From: Hyphomicrobiales bacterium
GTDB taxonomy: Bacteria; Pseudomonadota; Alphaproteobacteria; Rhizobiales; Rhizobiaceae
Assembly (NCBI GenBank): GCA_900468535.1
Contig: UBTY01000009.1
Coordinates: forward strand, 1-64,000
DNA length: 64,000 nucleotides
Direction of reading: 5' to 3'
How positions within the stretch are numbered: position 1 is the stretch's first letter; each line of letters opens with the position of its first letter. Of this stretch, positions 1 to 9,901 are shown piece after piece. The translations under genes were made by a program, and so were the position numbers. The notes beneath the pieces were generated by a model. That model was not told the DNA's origin. It did no database searches and worked only from the letters and a program-made list of their open reading frames with translations.

Positions 1-291
1 ACCTTTCTAAGTCAACAGCACCCACACAAGTTTTTTCATATTCTTGTAACATCATGATTCTATTGTCACATTTTCAAGCACTTCAGTTTTCGGCCCGATT
101 TCCGCTCCGGAAGCTCTCCTCATAAGCCCGATATTCGCGCGATGGCTTCAGAAACGGGATTCCATTGTCTCCCCTATCGAACGGCTTGCGCGCTACAGGC
201 CCGCCCCGGTAGTTTCCCGTCGCTGTAATAGCGCACGGGACGGCAGCATTTGTCGTCCCCTTACATAAGATAACGACGGACGCCTGATTCC
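1..291. other. Non-coding upstream region of hrpB
   Basis: No convincing gene lies in this stretch. A minus-strand open frame (83-403) runs into hrpB, but its composition is that of an antisense shadow and it matches no family I know. The first 70 bases are AT-rich compared with the rest of the window and may hold the hrpB promoter or the end of an off-window transcription unit. I see no clear terminator or operator. Confidence 0.4.
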
Positions 292-2748
292 ATGATGCCT
301 TTACCGGAGCTTCCGGTTTCCCACGTTCTTCCGCAAATCGGTGCTGCACTCGAAGCAGAGCGCCGGGCCGTCCTTTCCGCGCCCCCGGGCGCCGGCAAGA
401 CAACCCTGGTGCCGCTTCACCTGCTTGGCGAGGCCTGGCGGGGCGACGGCAAGATCATCCTTCTCGAGCCACGCCGGCTTGCCGCCCGCGCAGCGGCAAG
501 CCGCATGGCGGCCCTGCTTGGCGAAAGCGTGGGCGAGACTGTCGGCTATCGTATGCGTCTAGATACCCGCATTTCCGCCAAGACCCGCATCGAGGTGGTG
601 ACCGAAGGTGTGTTTGCCCGCATGATCCTCGACGATCCGGAGCTATCGGGCGTTTCGACCGTGATCTTCGACGAGTTCCACGAGCGCTCGCTTGATGCGG
701 ATTTCGGCCTTGCCCTGGCGCTCGACGTGCAATCGGCCCTGCGCGACGATCTTCGTATCCTCGTCATGTCGGCGACGCTCGACGTCGAGAAGGTCGCGAC
801 GCTGCTTGGCGAGCCGCCAGTCATAGAGAGCATCGGACGCAGCTTTCCTATCGATGTTCGCTATCAGGACCGGCCTGGCGGCGAGCGCATCGAGGAGACC
901 ATGACGCGCGCAATCGTCGATGCGCATGCGAGTGAACAGGGTTCGATCCTCGCCTTCCTGCCGGGCCAGGCAGAGATTGCACGGACGGCCGAGCGGCTTG
1001 AGGGACGTTTCGGACCGGACACCATCGTCACGCCGCTCTATGGCAACCTCACGCAGAGAGAGCAGGATGCAGCCATACGTCCGGCCGCCACCGGTACTCG
1101 CAAGATCGTGCTCGCGACCTCGATTGCCGAGACGTCGATCACCATCGACGGCGTGCGAATCGTCATCGATAGCGGCTTGCAGCGGCTTCCGGTGTTCGAG
1201 GCCGCAACCGGCATTACCCGGCTGGAGACCGTGCGGGTCTCGCGCGCTTCGGCCGACCAGCGTGCCGGACGCGCCGGGCGAACCGAGCCGGGGATCGCGA
1301 TCCGCCTCTGGCATCAGGGGCAGACCGCTGCCCTGCCCGCTTTCACACCGCCTCAGATTCTCTCGAGCGATCTTTCCGGCTTTGTCCTCGACCTCGCGCA
1401 TTGGGGCGTTCAGGACCCAGGATTGCTGTCTTTCGTGGACCAGCCACCGGAGACGACACTTTCAGAAGCGAGAATGCTGCTGCGCCAGCTCGGCGCACTC
1501 GATAAGGAGGGTGCTCTCACAGCTCGCGGAAAAACGATGCGCGAGCTTGCGCTGCCGCCGCGTCTTGCTGCCATGGTCATTTCAGCCGGCGAGACAGGAC
1601 ACGCGAAAGAGGCGGCAAGGCTTGCCGTGCTTTTGACCGAACAGGGTCTCGGCGGAACCAGTATCGATATTGAAGAGAGAGCGCGGCGCTTCCGCTCGGA
1701 GCGCGGCGAGCGCGCCGAGGGCGCCCGTCAGCTCGCTTCGCGCCTTGCCAGCGGTCTCGATGCTGTTACCTCGACTGAGCCCAGCCACACTGGCCGGCTG
1801 CTGCTGCATGCCTTTCCTGATCGCATCGCGCTTCAACGCGGGGCGCGCGGCCGCTTTCTCATGGCGAACGGGCGTGGCGCGGAATTACCGGAAACCGAGC
1901 GGCTCGCTGCAAGCCAGATGCTTGTCATCGCGGACCTCACCGGGCGGGCGGCCCAGCCACGCATTCTGGCGGCGGCGGAAATCTCGCGCGCCGAGGTGGA
2001 CGCCGAACTGCCAGGCGCCATTTCGACCGGCGAGCAGACATTCTTCGACCGACAAAGCCGCCAAGTCCGGGCGAGGCGGGCCACACGACTTGGCGCGATC
2101 GTCTTCGACGAGGCGCCCCTTCCCCGGCCGACGGGAGAGGCGGTGACGCGCGCGCTGGCTGAAGGGGTGCGCGAGTTGGGGCTGGAACAGCTTCCCTTTT
2201 CGAAAGAAGCGCTGCAGCTCCGCGAACGCATTGGCTTTCTTCATCGCGGCATCGGCGAACCGTGGCCTGATGTGAGCGACGAGGCGTTGCTGTCGCGTCT
2301 GGACGAATGGTTCGTTCCCTATCAGAGCGACGCGCGGGGGATCTCGGACATTTCGGCCTCCGGTCTGTCGAACGGCCTGATCGCACTCATACCACATGAG
2401 CTGCAGCGAGACCTTGCCCGTCTCGCGCCGACGCATTTCGAAGCACCGACGGGCCAGCGGCATCCTATCCAGTATGATGGAGAAGAGCCGACACTGACGA
2501 TCCGTGTCCAGGAGCTTTTTGGCCTCAAACAGCATCCGTCGATCGCCGGTGGACGTCTGCCGCTGCTGCTCGAGCTGACATCGCCGGCGCATCGGCCAAT
2601 CCAGACGACACGGGATTTACCGGGTTTCTGGGCCGGCTCGTGGAAGGATGTGCGCGCCGACATGCGGGGCCGCTATCCGAGGCATCCCTGGCCGGAGCGC
2701 CCGGAAGAGGCGTTGCCAACGACAAGGGCTAAGCCGCGTGGTACATGA
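292..2748 (+). CDS. hrpB: ATP-dependent helicase HrpB (DEAH family)
   Basis: DEAH-box RNA helicase of the bacterial HrpB family, a cytoplasmic ATPase whose RNA substrate is poorly defined in most species. The 818-residue product has Walker A (PPGAGKTT, about residues 31-38), the DExH box (DEFH, 127-130), an SATLD motif III, and motif VI around SADQRAGRAGRTEPG, followed by the long HrpB-specific C-terminal region. Length fits the family (about 810-850). The start ATG is followed directly by a second ATG, so translation could begin one codon later. It stands alone upstream of actS; the 25-bp gap to actS would permit read-through. Confidence 0.95.
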   Translation: MMPLPELPVSHVLPQIGAALEAERRAVLSAPPGAGKTTLVPLHLLGEAWRGDGKIILLEPRRLAARAAASRMAALLGESVGETVGYRMRLDTRISAKTRIEVVTEGVFARMILDDPELSGVSTVIFDEFHERSLDADFGLALALDVQSALRDDLRILVMSATLDVEKVATLLGEPPVIESIGRSFPIDVRYQDRPGGERIEETMTRAIVDAHASEQGSILAFLPGQAEIARTAERLEGRFGPDTIVTPLYGNLTQREQDAAIRPAATGTRKIVLATSIAETSITIDGVRIVIDSGLQRLPVFEAATGITRLETVRVSRASADQRAGRAGRTEPGIAIRLWHQGQTAALPAFTPPQILSSDLSGFVLDLAHWGVQDPGLLSFVDQPPETTLSEARMLLRQLGALDKEGALTARGKTMRELALPPRLAAMVISAGETGHAKEAARLAVLLTEQGLGGTSIDIEERARRFRSERGERAEGARQLASRLASGLDAVTSTEPSHTGRLLLHAFPDRIALQRGARGRFLMANGRGAELPETERLAASQMLVIADLTGRAAQPRILAAAEISRAEVDAELPGAISTGEQTFFDRQSRQVRARRATRLGAIVFDEAPLPRPTGEAVTRALAEGVRELGLEQLPFSKEALQLRERIGFLHRGIGEPWPDVSDEALLSRLDEWFVPYQSDARGISDISASGLSNGLIALIPHELQRDLARLAPTHFEAPTGQRHPIQYDGEEPTLTIRVQELFGLKQHPSIAGGRLPLLLELTSPAHRPIQTTRDLPGFWAGSWKDVRADMRGRYPRHPWPERPEEALPTTRAKPRGT

Positions 2749-2773
2749 GCCGAAAAGCGGCAAGGACAAGATT

Positions 2774-4084
2774 ATGGTCGATGACGTCGAAAGCCTGACC
2801 GATGACGGCAGGCATCGCAGCAGAAGGCTCCGGCTTCAGACACTGATCCGGCTACGGTGGCTGGCAGTCGGCGGACAGGCGCTGACCGTCTTCGTCGTTG
2901 CCTTCTGGCTGAAGTTTCCGTTGCCGCTCTTCGCAAGCGCGACCCTGATTGCGGCGCTCGCCCTCGTCAACTTCTACCTGATGATCCGCTATCCGCCGAC
3001 GCATCGTATCGATCCGGGCGCCGCCTTCGTTCTCCTCGGCTTCGATCTCTTACAGCTTTGCGCGCTGCTCTTCATTACGGGCGGGCTTGCCAATCCGTTC
3101 GCAGCCCTTGTCTGCGTTCCCGTGATCATCTCCTTCGCCTCGCAGCCAATTCGCTACAGCACCGCCTTGATCCTCGTCGCGATGGTCTGCATCACCATTC
3201 TCGCCTTCTCGCCCTTCCCGCTTCCGTGGTTCGACGGCGTCGAGATCAATGTCCATAATGTCATGCAGTTCGGCGTCTGGTGTTCGATCGCCTCGACCAT
3301 GGCGTTCGCGGCATTCTATGCCTACCGGGTTTCGATGGAGGCGAGCCAGCTCGCCGACGCGCTCGCAGCAACCGAACTCGTGCTGCAGCGAGAGAAGCAT
3401 CTTTCCCAGCTTGACGGCCTTGCCGCAGCGGCCGCGCATGAGCTTGGAACGCCGCTTGCCACCATCAGCGTCGTTGCCAAGGAGATGGAACGCGAGCTGA
3501 AGGACGACGAACGGTTCCGCGAGGACGTGCAGTTGCTCCGCAGCCAAAGCGAGCGTTGCCGTGACATTCTAAGACGGCTTGCAACGCTTTCGGCGGAAGG
3601 TGACGCGCATCTGCGGCGCTTGCCACTCTCCTCGATGATGGAGGAAATCGTCGCGCCCCATCGCGAATTCGGCATCAAGCTGGAGCTTGTCGAAAAGAAC
3701 TCTCGAAAGGGCGAGCCGGTCACCGACCGCAATGCCGGCATCATGTATGGGCTCGGCAATCTCATCGAAAACGCCGTCGACTATGCGCGAGACAAGGTGA
3801 CAGTTACGGTCGAGCACAATCAGCGCAGCGTGCGAATCACCGTGGAAGACGACGGCGAAGGGTATTCACCTGATATTCTGACGAGGATCGGCGAGCCTTA
3901 CGTAACGAAAAGACAGAGAGAGGATCGTGCCGGCGGCCTCGGCCTCGGGCTGTTCATCGCGAAGACACTGCTGGAACGCTCAGGGGCGTCGCTGATTTTC
4001 GAGAATCGGGCGCCGCAGGGAGCCGGCGCCCGTGTGCGTGTCGAATGGCCGCGCATGCTCATTGATGCACATTCGACAAAATAA
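2774..4084 (+). CDS. actS: Redox-sensing histidine kinase ActS (RegB/PrrB family)
   Basis: Inner-membrane sensor kinase of the RegB/PrrB/ActS family, which phosphorylates ActR in response to respiratory redox state. The 436-residue product has an N-terminal block of about six transmembrane helices containing the GGLANPF segment, which matches the quinone-binding motif of RegB. The H-box reads AAAHELGTPLA with phospho-acceptor His222. The motif RCRDIL carries Cys262, matching the redox-active cysteine of RegB. N, G1 and G2 ATP-binding boxes follow. I start at the ATG directly before VDDVESLTDD because the longer open frame upstream overlaps hrpB and is not family-like. The partner actR starts 57 bp downstream. 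Confidence 0.93.
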   Translation: MVDDVESLTDDGRHRSRRLRLQTLIRLRWLAVGGQALTVFVVAFWLKFPLPLFASATLIAALALVNFYLMIRYPPTHRIDPGAAFVLLGFDLLQLCALLFITGGLANPFAALVCVPVIISFASQPIRYSTALILVAMVCITILAFSPFPLPWFDGVEINVHNVMQFGVWCSIASTMAFAAFYAYRVSMEASQLADALAATELVLQREKHLSQLDGLAAAAAHELGTPLATISVVAKEMERELKDDERFREDVQLLRSQSERCRDILRRLATLSAEGDAHLRRLPLSSMMEEIVAPHREFGIKLELVEKNSRKGEPVTDRNAGIMYGLGNLIENAVDYARDKVTVTVEHNQRSVRITVEDDGEGYSPDILTRIGEPYVTKRQREDRAGGLGLGLFIAKTLLERSGASLIFENRAPQGAGARVRVEWPRMLIDAHSTK

Positions 4085-4141
4085 CTGTATCGGCCTAGTT
4101 AAAGACTGCGACATAATAAGGCGGGCAGCATTAGGGTTGAG

Positions 4142-4720
4142 ATGATGAGCGAACCGGATCACGATACTTCCACGGCAAACGAGGATCACATCGGTCCCGA
4201 TGCCAGCCTGTTGATCGTGGACGACGACGGCCCGTTCCTTCGCCGGCTCGCACGCGCGATGGAGGCACGTGGCTTTCGGGTGGAGACGGCGGAATCCGTG
4301 TCGGAAGGCGTCGCCAAATCGAAGAGCCATCCGCCGAAATATGCCGTGGTCGATTTGCGGCTTGGCGACGGTAACGGCCTCGATGTCATCGAGGCCATCC
4401 GGCAGCGCCGTGACGACACGCGAATCATCGTCCTGACGGGCTACGGCAACATTGCGACGGCGGTTACGGCGGTCAAACTCGGCGCGGTGGACTATCTGGC
4501 CAAGCCGGCGGATGCCGATGATGTCTATGCGGCATTAACGCAACGGGCCGGCGAGAAGGCTGAATTGCCTGAAAACCCGATGTCGGCCGATCGCGTTCGC
4601 TGGGAACACATCCAGCGGGTCTATGAAATGTGCGAGCGCAATGTTTCCGAAACCGCACGGCGGCTGAACATGCATCGACGCACGCTTCAGCGAATCCTTG
4701 CCAAACGCGCGCCGAAATAA
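4142..4720 (+). CDS. actR: Response regulator ActR (RegA/PrrA family)
   Basis: Partner of ActS: a DNA-binding response regulator that controls carbon fixation, nitrogen metabolism, respiration and acid tolerance genes in rhizobia and their relatives. The 192 residues comprise a receiver domain with acidic pocket DDD at 27-29 and phospho-acceptor Asp71 (VVDLRLGDG), a linker, and a C-terminal Fis-type helix-turn-helix (SETARRLNMHRRTLQRILAK) that is the RegA signature. Two consecutive ATGs make the exact start uncertain by one codon. It converges on mmcB with a 9-bp gap, so 3' ends are tightly packed. Confidence 0.93.
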   Translation: MMSEPDHDTSTANEDHIGPDASLLIVDDDGPFLRRLARAMEARGFRVETAESVSEGVAKSKSHPPKYAVVDLRLGDGNGLDVIEAIRQRRDDTRIIVLTGYGNIATAVTAVKLGAVDYLAKPADADDVYAALTQRAGEKAELPENPMSADRVRWEHIQRVYEMCERNVSETARRLNMHRRTLQRILAKRAPK

Positions 4721-4729
4721 CCAGCACTG

Positions 4730-5224
4730 TCAGATCTCATCGACGTCGAAAGGCTTGCCATTGGCCCATTCGGCCATGAGCAGGCGTTGGGCGGCCGCGC
4801 GCGAGAAGCTCAGCGTTACTGCCTTTCGGGTCGCGGGCGGCAGTCGGTGTTCGGGGGCCTCACGCAGCATATGCGCGCCGTAGCCATCGGAGAGGAAGAG
4901 ACCGCACTCCTCAGGGAAGATATCCAGCGGCACATCCTTGTGGGTGGCGAAGAAAAGCCGGTCACAGTGCTGCCTATACTCGGGCCACTTGCGGTCGACG
5001 CGGAAATCTTCGATCGACGTCTTGATCTCGATGATCCAGATCTCGCCTTTCTCGGAAACGGTGATCAGATCGGCACGCCGGCCGCTGGCGAGCGGCAGCT
5101 CGGGAAGAACAGCATGACGCATTTCATGAAGTAGAATCTGCGTTCCACGACGCACCAGCATGGCCCTGTCCGATTGCCGGCCATCGATTAACGGATTGTT
5201 ATTGTAAACACTCAAAATCGTCAT
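4730..5224 (-). CDS. mmcB: MmcB family DNA repair protein
   Basis: The 164-residue protein matches the MmcB family, linked in Caulobacter to mitomycin C resistance and the SOS response. It has a PD-(D/E)xK nuclease-like core: RRADLI (Asp52) followed by EIWIIEIK with Glu66 and Lys68, the usual catalytic triad of that fold. Family length is about 150-165. Its promoter would lie in the divergent region shared with the L,D-transpeptidase gene. I looked for the rhizobial LexA box GTTC-N7-GTTC upstream and did not find a clean copy, so SOS control is unproven here. Confidence 0.85.
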   Translation of the reverse strand: MTILSVYNNNPLIDGRQSDRAMLVRRGTQILLHEMRHAVLPELPLASGRRADLITVSEKGEIWIIEIKTSIEDFRVDRKWPEYRQHCDRLFFATHKDVPLDIFPEECGLFLSDGYGAHMLREAPEHRLPPATRKAVTLSFSRAAAQRLLMAEWANGKPFDVDEI

Positions 5225-5330
5225 GGATAACCGTGGAGAGGTAGCGGCTGTTGTTGCAAAAAAACCATGCGGTTCTAGTTTGCCGTTGCGTATTCGCTCT
5301 GCCGCACTGCAACAGCTTGCAAAGGCAAAG

Positions 5331-5349
5331 TTAATCGAAAATAAACCAT
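5331..5349 (+). promoter_or_regulatory. CtrA-box-like sequence
   Basis: TTAA-N7-TAAACCAT lies 57 bp before the L,D-transpeptidase start, in the mmcB/ldt divergent region. It is one mismatch from the alphaproteobacterial CtrA site TTAA-N7-TTAACCAT. It is a single short match and could be chance. Confidence 0.3.
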
Positions 5350-5405
5350 AATCAAAGATGGTTCAGAAGAACGATCCTCCCTTGCCCCATTACTAAGAGA
5401 CATCC

Positions 5406-6098
5406 ATGCGCATCCGCAATGCACTTCCTGTATTCGGCCTGATGGCGACGCTCGCTCTGGCCGGTTGCTCCACGACTTCCGAAAGCGCCTCCGTCGAAAA
5501 CAGGGATGCAGTCGCCGCTGGACCGACCGTTCAGACGGCGCAGATCTTCGATGATGCCTACGGCGTCACGACGGATGCTGGCTATTCGCTTCCGGCGATC
5601 CCGATCCAGAAGGTCAAGCCGCAGTTCCGCCGGCAGGTTGTCTCCTACGAAACCACGGAACGCCCGGGGACGATCATCGTCAACACGCGCGAGCGTTTCC
5701 TTTACTACATCCTGCCCGGCGGCAAGGCGATGCGCTACGGCATCGGCGTCGGCAAGCAGGGCTTCGCCTGGGCCGGTACGGCCTACGTTGCCTGGAAGCA
5801 GGAATGGCCGACCTGGCACCCGCCGAAGGAAATGGCAGAGCGCAAGCCTGAAGTTGCCAAGTACGTCGAAGAAGGCATGGGCCCCGGTCTGACCAACCCA
5901 CTCGGCGCGCGCGCCATGTACCTCTTCAACGAAGAAGGCAAGGACACCCTGTTCCGCCTGCACGGCACGCCGGAATGGGCTTCGATCGGCACGGCCGCTT
6001 CCTCGGGCTGCATTCGCCTGATGAACCAGGACGTCATCGACCTCTACAACCGCGTTCGTCCGGGCAAGAACACCTCCAAGGTCATCGTTATCCAGTAA
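5406..6098 (+). CDS. L,D-transpeptidase lipoprotein (YkuD domain)
   Basis: Periplasmic peptidoglycan cross-linking or protein-attaching enzyme. The 230-residue product begins with a lipoprotein signal ending in LALAGC (lipid-modified Cys21). A YkuD catalytic domain follows, with TIIVNTRERFLYYI near residue 89, His186 (LHGTPE) and catalytic Cys202 in the SSGCIRL motif. It is in the YbiS/ErfK-like group; rhizobia make extensive 3-3 cross-links and encode many paralogues, so the specific role cannot be assigned. A strong terminator follows 22 bp after the stop. A possible CtrA box lies upstream. Confidence 0.92.
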   Translation: MRIRNALPVFGLMATLALAGCSTTSESASVENRDAVAAGPTVQTAQIFDDAYGVTTDAGYSLPAIPIQKVKPQFRRQVVSYETTERPGTIIVNTRERFLYYILPGGKAMRYGIGVGKQGFAWAGTAYVAWKQEWPTWHPPKEMAERKPEVAKYVEEGMGPGLTNPLGARAMYLFNEEGKDTLFRLHGTPEWASIGTAASSGCIRLMNQDVIDLYNRVRPGKNTSKVIVIQ

Positions 6099-6120
6099 GC
6101 TGGACGCCAAATTCGTTATA

Positions 6121-6160
6121 AAAAAGGCCGCCGGAGCTTTCGTCCCGGCGGCCTTTTCTT
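6121..6160. terminator. Bidirectional intrinsic terminator
   Basis: A perfect 9-bp hairpin, GGCCGCCGG (6126-6134) with CCGGCGGCC (6145-6153), has T-rich tails on both sides. It serves the plus-strand transpeptidase gene and the minus-strand glcB, which converge here. Confidence 0.85.
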
Positions 6161-6175
6161 TTGCGTGTTCGGCAA

Positions 6176-8347
6176 TCACGCCGATGCTTTGGCCTTTAGT
6201 TCCAGACGACGGCGATGCAGGACCGGCTCCGTATAGCCGTTCGGCTGCGCCCTGCCCTTCAAGACAAGATCGAGCGCCGCCTGGAAGGCGATCGAACCGT
6301 CGAAGTCGGCAGCCATCGGCGTATAGGCCGCGTCGGATGCATTCTGCTGGTCGACGACCGCAGCCATGCGCTTCATCGTCTCGACGATCTGGGCTTCGGT
6401 CGTAACCTTGTGATGCAGCCAGTTCGCCATGTGCTGAGCGGAGATGCGCAACGTCGCACGGTCCTCCATCAGGCCGACATTGTTGATGTCAGGGACCTTG
6501 GAGCAACCAACGCCCTGGTCGACCCAACGAACGACGTAGCCCAAGATACCCTGGGCATTGTTGTCGAGTTCGCGCTGGATTTCCTCCGGTGTCCAATTCG
6601 GCCGGATTGCGACCGGCACCGAAAGGATGTCGGAGAGCTTGGCGCGGGCGCGATCCTTCAGGCCCTGCTGAACGCGGGCGACATTGACGCGGTGATAATG
6701 GGTGGCGTGAAGCGTCGCGGCGGTCGGCGACGGAACCCAGGCGGTATTGGCGCCGGCCTTCGGGTGCGCGATCTTCTGCTCCAGCATCGACGCCATCAGA
6801 TCCGGCATGGCCCACATGCCCTTGCCGATCTGCGCATGGCCGGAAAGGCCGCATTCGAGACCGATATCGACGTTCCAGTTCTCGTAGGCCGCGATCCAGG
6901 CAGCCTGCTTCATGTCGCCCTTGCGAATCATCGGCCCGGCTTCCATCGACGTATGGATCTCGTCGCCGGTGCGGTCGAGGAAGCCGGTGTTGATGAAGAC
7001 GACGCGTTCGCGGGCGGCGCGGATACATTCCTTGAGGTTGACGGTCGTGCGTCGTTCCTCGTCCATGATGCCCATCTTGATCGTGTTGCGCGCCATGCCG
7101 AGAGAATCTTCAACGCGCGAGAAGATCTCGGCGGCGAAGGCAACTTCCTCGGGTCCGTGCATCTTCGGCTTGACCACGTAGACCGAACCGGTGCGGGAAT
7201 TCTTGCGGCGGCCATTCGGGCCGACGTCGTAGAGTGCGATCATGCCCGTGATCATTGCGTCCATGATCCCTTCAGGCACTTCATTGCCGTCGCGATCAAG
7301 GATAGCCGGATTCGTCATCAGATGGCCGACGTTGCGAACCAGCATAAGCGAGCGGCGATGCACTTCAAACGGCACACCCGATGCATCGTTGTACTGCAGG
7401 TCGGGATTGAGCTTGCGGATGAAACTCGCGCCGCCTTTCGACACCTCTTCCTGAAGGTCCCCCCTCATCAGGCCCAGCCAATTGCGATAGACGACAACCT
7501 TGTCCTCGGCATCAACAGCGGCAACCGAGTCTTCGCAATCCATGATCGTCGTGATGGCAGATTCCAGCCAGACGTCCGAAATATGGGCCGGGTCGCTCTT
7601 GCCGATCGCAGTCGAGGCATCGATGACAATGTCGACATGGATGCCGTTGTTCTTCAGCAGGATGTGCGTCGGTGCGGAGCCGTCGCCCTGATAGCCGGCA
7701 AAATGCGCAGCATCAGCAAGAGAAACCCGCTCACCATCGGTCGAGGTGACGGCGAGAGCACCGTCCTCAACCGCAAACGCCGAGACGTCCTTCCAGCTCC
7801 AGCCATCAAGCGGCGCGGTCGTGTCGAGGAAATCGCGAGCCCAAGCAATAACCTTTTCGCCGCGCTTCGGATTGTAACCCTTGCCCTTCTCCGCGCCGTC
7901 GGTCTCGGGAATCGCATCCGTGCCGTAGAGCGCATCATAGAGCGAGCCCCAGCGCGCGTTGGCGGCGTTCAGCGCGTAGCGCGCATTCATGACGGGAACG
8001 ACAAGCTGAGGGCCGGCGATCGAGGCGATTTCAGGATCGACGTTCGTCGTCGTGACCTGGAAATCCGAGCCTTCCGGCAGGATATAGCCGATGTCACGCA
8101 GAAACGCCTGATAGGCTTCGATATCAGTCGGCGCGCCATGCTGGCGGTACCAGTCGTCGATTCGAAGCTGGAGTGCACCGCGCTTTGCGAGCAGCTCGCG
8201 ATTGCGCGGCGCCAGCTCGTGGACGATGGCCGAGAAATCGGCAAAGAACTTTTCGGCATCGATCTTCAAGCCGGGCAGCGCTTCCTTAACCAGAAAATCG
8301 TGAAGGATGGCTTCAACAGCAAGACCGTTTTTATCGATGCGGCTCAT
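6176..8347 (-). CDS. glcB: Malate synthase G
   Basis: Condenses glyoxylate with acetyl-CoA to malate in the glyoxylate bypass. The 723-residue length is exactly that of the monomeric G isoform. The central segment carries the family sequences [23 protein letters not shown] and the [14 protein letters not shown] region. No isocitrate lyase gene is adjacent. The upstream gap to the P450 gene (99 bp) is large enough for its own promoter. Together with pckA in this window it points to growth on C2 and C4 compounds. Confidence 0.97.
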   Translation of the reverse strand: MSRIDKNGLAVEAILHDFLVKEALPGLKIDAEKFFADFSAIVHELAPRNRELLAKRGALQLRIDDWYRQHGAPTDIEAYQAFLRDIGYILPEGSDFQVTTTNVDPEIASIAGPQLVVPVMNARYALNAANARWGSLYDALYGTDAIPETDGAEKGKGYNPKRGEKVIAWARDFLDTTAPLDGWSWKDVSAFAVEDGALAVTSTDGERVSLADAAHFAGYQGDGSAPTHILLKNNGIHVDIVIDASTAIGKSDPAHISDVWLESAITTIMDCEDSVAAVDAEDKVVVYRNWLGLMRGDLQEEVSKGGASFIRKLNPDLQYNDASGVPFEVHRRSLMLVRNVGHLMTNPAILDRDGNEVPEGIMDAMITGMIALYDVGPNGRRKNSRTGSVYVVKPKMHGPEEVAFAAEIFSRVEDSLGMARNTIKMGIMDEERRTTVNLKECIRAARERVVFINTGFLDRTGDEIHTSMEAGPMIRKGDMKQAAWIAAYENWNVDIGLECGLSGHAQIGKGMWAMPDLMASMLEQKIAHPKAGANTAWVPSPTAATLHATHYHRVNVARVQQGLKDRARAKLSDILSVPVAIRPNWTPEEIQRELDNNAQGILGYVVRWVDQGVGCSKVPDINNVGLMEDRATLRISAQHMANWLHHKVTTEAQIVETMKRMAAVVDQQNASDAAYTPMAADFDGSIAFQAALDLVLKGRAQPNGYTEPVLHRRRLELKAKASA

Positions 8348-8446
8348 TCAATATCTCCTCAGACCCACACGGGCTTTTGCATGCTGCCACTTTGCCCGGC
8401 TTTCATTCATAGTCAATTAAGCAATAGTTCTAAAGATTTATGTCCG

Positions 8447-9850
8447 TTAAGGAACATATCTCGGCGTGACGCGCATTGGCAGGCCGTTTTGCGGCTGCGT
8501 CGTCAGTTTCTGCACCGGCCACGGATTGGTCTGGTCCGTCATATCGAAGCGGAAACGGTGCATCAGAACGGCAAGAGCGATAACAGCCTCCTGCAGAGCA
8601 AAGGTCGCGCCGATGCAGACCCGCGGGCCGGCGCCGAATGGCAGGAACTGGAAACGGCCGATGCTGCCGCGATTTTCCGGCAGGAACCGCTCCGGCATAT
8701 AGGCGCGCGGCTTGTCCCAGTAGAGTTCGTGGCGATGCAGCGTCCACGGCATGATAAGGACGGTGACGCCAGCCTCGATCTCGACCGTCTCGCCTTTCGC
8801 ATCGGTCCAGCGATCGGAGGCAATGGCGGCGCGATTAATCGAAGGCGCGGGTGGATAGAGCCGAAGGGCTTCCTCGAAAGCAGCGCGCGTATAGGGCATA
8901 AGGTCGAGCCATTTGACTGGCTCAACCTCCTGAGCCAGGACACGGTCGATCTCCTCCTCCATCGCCTCGCGGATAACAGGCGTGTTTGCGACGCAATAAA
9001 GCGTCCATGCGAGAGCCCGCGCCGTGGTCTCGTGGCCGGCACCGATGAAGGTCAGAATATTGTCTTCGATTTCGTCGTTCGTCAGCCCTCCGCTCTCGGC
9101 CTGTTCCAGAAGGAGGGTCAGGAAATCGTCTGGCGCAGCCCCTCTATCGGCGCGCATGCGTGCAAGGCGAGCATCCATGGTCTCGCGGACAATGTTGCGG
9201 AACTTGTCGAGTACCTTCTGCCCACCAATGCGCGTAACGCGTGGCACCCAGGACGGCGCACGCAGCAGATCCATCGGATCGACTCGCCCCATCCGGTGCA
9301 GCAGCGCATTGACGTCATCGGCAAAGCTGTCGGAGGACGTGACGATCTCTCCGGAGAAGAGCGTATCCGCGAGCATCGCGAAGGTCAGCTCCGTCATGTC
9401 GGCAGCAATCTCGAAGACCTTGCCGTCGCTGCCATCGGCTTCGTACTTGCGCGCATACTCCTGAGACTGTCGGAGCATCTGCCCGGCAAAGCCGGCGGCG
9501 TGGCGCGGCGTGAAGACCGGCGCCACAGCCTTGCGAGAGCGCTTCCACACATCGCCTTCCGCCGTCAGCAGCCCGTCGCGAAGGATCGGGCGCAAAATGA
9601 GCTGGCGAATGTCCGACATCCGGTAGTTGGCGGCATTGTCGACCAGCACGTGACGGATCAAGCCGGGATCGTTGACGATCAGCGTTCTTTCACGAAAGAA
9701 GCGTGTCTGAATCCACGGCAGAGTATAGGAAGGCTCGCCCCAGAGCTCGAGCGGGTTGCGCAGAATTGTGCGAATGATCTCGAGCCGGCTGGGCGGCACC
9801 GTGCGGGGCACCGGTGCGGGCGGTACAAAAGGATCCGGACGCATGTCCAT
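8447..9850 (-). CDS. Cytochrome P450
   Basis: Soluble bacterial P450 monooxygenase of 467 residues. The heme-binding loop FGAGPRVCIG contains the thiolate ligand Cys412. The I-helix oxygen-activation motif GAGHETTA, the K-helix EALRLYPP (ExxR) and the PERF segment are all present, so it should be catalytically competent. Substrate is unknown; the overall pattern resembles the CYP4/CYP102-like fatty-acid hydroxylase side of the superfamily, but that is only inference. No ferredoxin or ferredoxin reductase gene is adjacent, so the electron donor must be encoded elsewhere. It lies between the DUF1402 gene and glcB on the same strand. Start could be two codons later. Confidence 0.93.
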   Translation of the reverse strand: MDMRPDPFVPPAPVPRTVPPSRLEIIRTILRNPLELWGEPSYTLPWIQTRFFRERTLIVNDPGLIRHVLVDNAANYRMSDIRQLILRPILRDGLLTAEGDVWKRSRKAVAPVFTPRHAAGFAGQMLRQSQEYARKYEADGSDGKVFEIAADMTELTFAMLADTLFSGEIVTSSDSFADDVNALLHRMGRVDPMDLLRAPSWVPRVTRIGGQKVLDKFRNIVRETMDARLARMRADRGAAPDDFLTLLLEQAESGGLTNDEIEDNILTFIGAGHETTARALAWTLYCVANTPVIREAMEEEIDRVLAQEVEPVKWLDLMPYTRAAFEEALRLYPPAPSINRAAIASDRWTDAKGETVEIEAGVTVLIMPWTLHRHELYWDKPRAYMPERFLPENRGSIGRFQFLPFGAGPRVCIGATFALQEAVIALAVLMHRFRFDMTDQTNPWPVQKLTTQPQNGLPMRVTPRYVP

Positions 9851-9901
9851 CAGAACTCAGCCTTTTCACAGGAGAAATAAGCCCTCCCGGCAAGGCGAAA
9901 G

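Noticed and set aside
83..403. 106-codon minus-strand open frame at the left edge
   Set aside because: Overlaps the hrpB 5' end and has no family match or ribosome site I could support.
5225..5405. LexA box (GTTC-N7-GTTC) at mmcB
   Set aside because: I looked for it because MmcB is SOS-regulated in Caulobacter, but only a partial GTTC match was seen.
6215..9880. 1221-codon plus-strand open frame antisense to glcB and the P450 gene
   Set aside because: It covers two well-supported minus-strand genes; such long antisense frames are a by-product of GC-rich codon bias. Its translation is rich in Arg, Asp and His and resembles no family.
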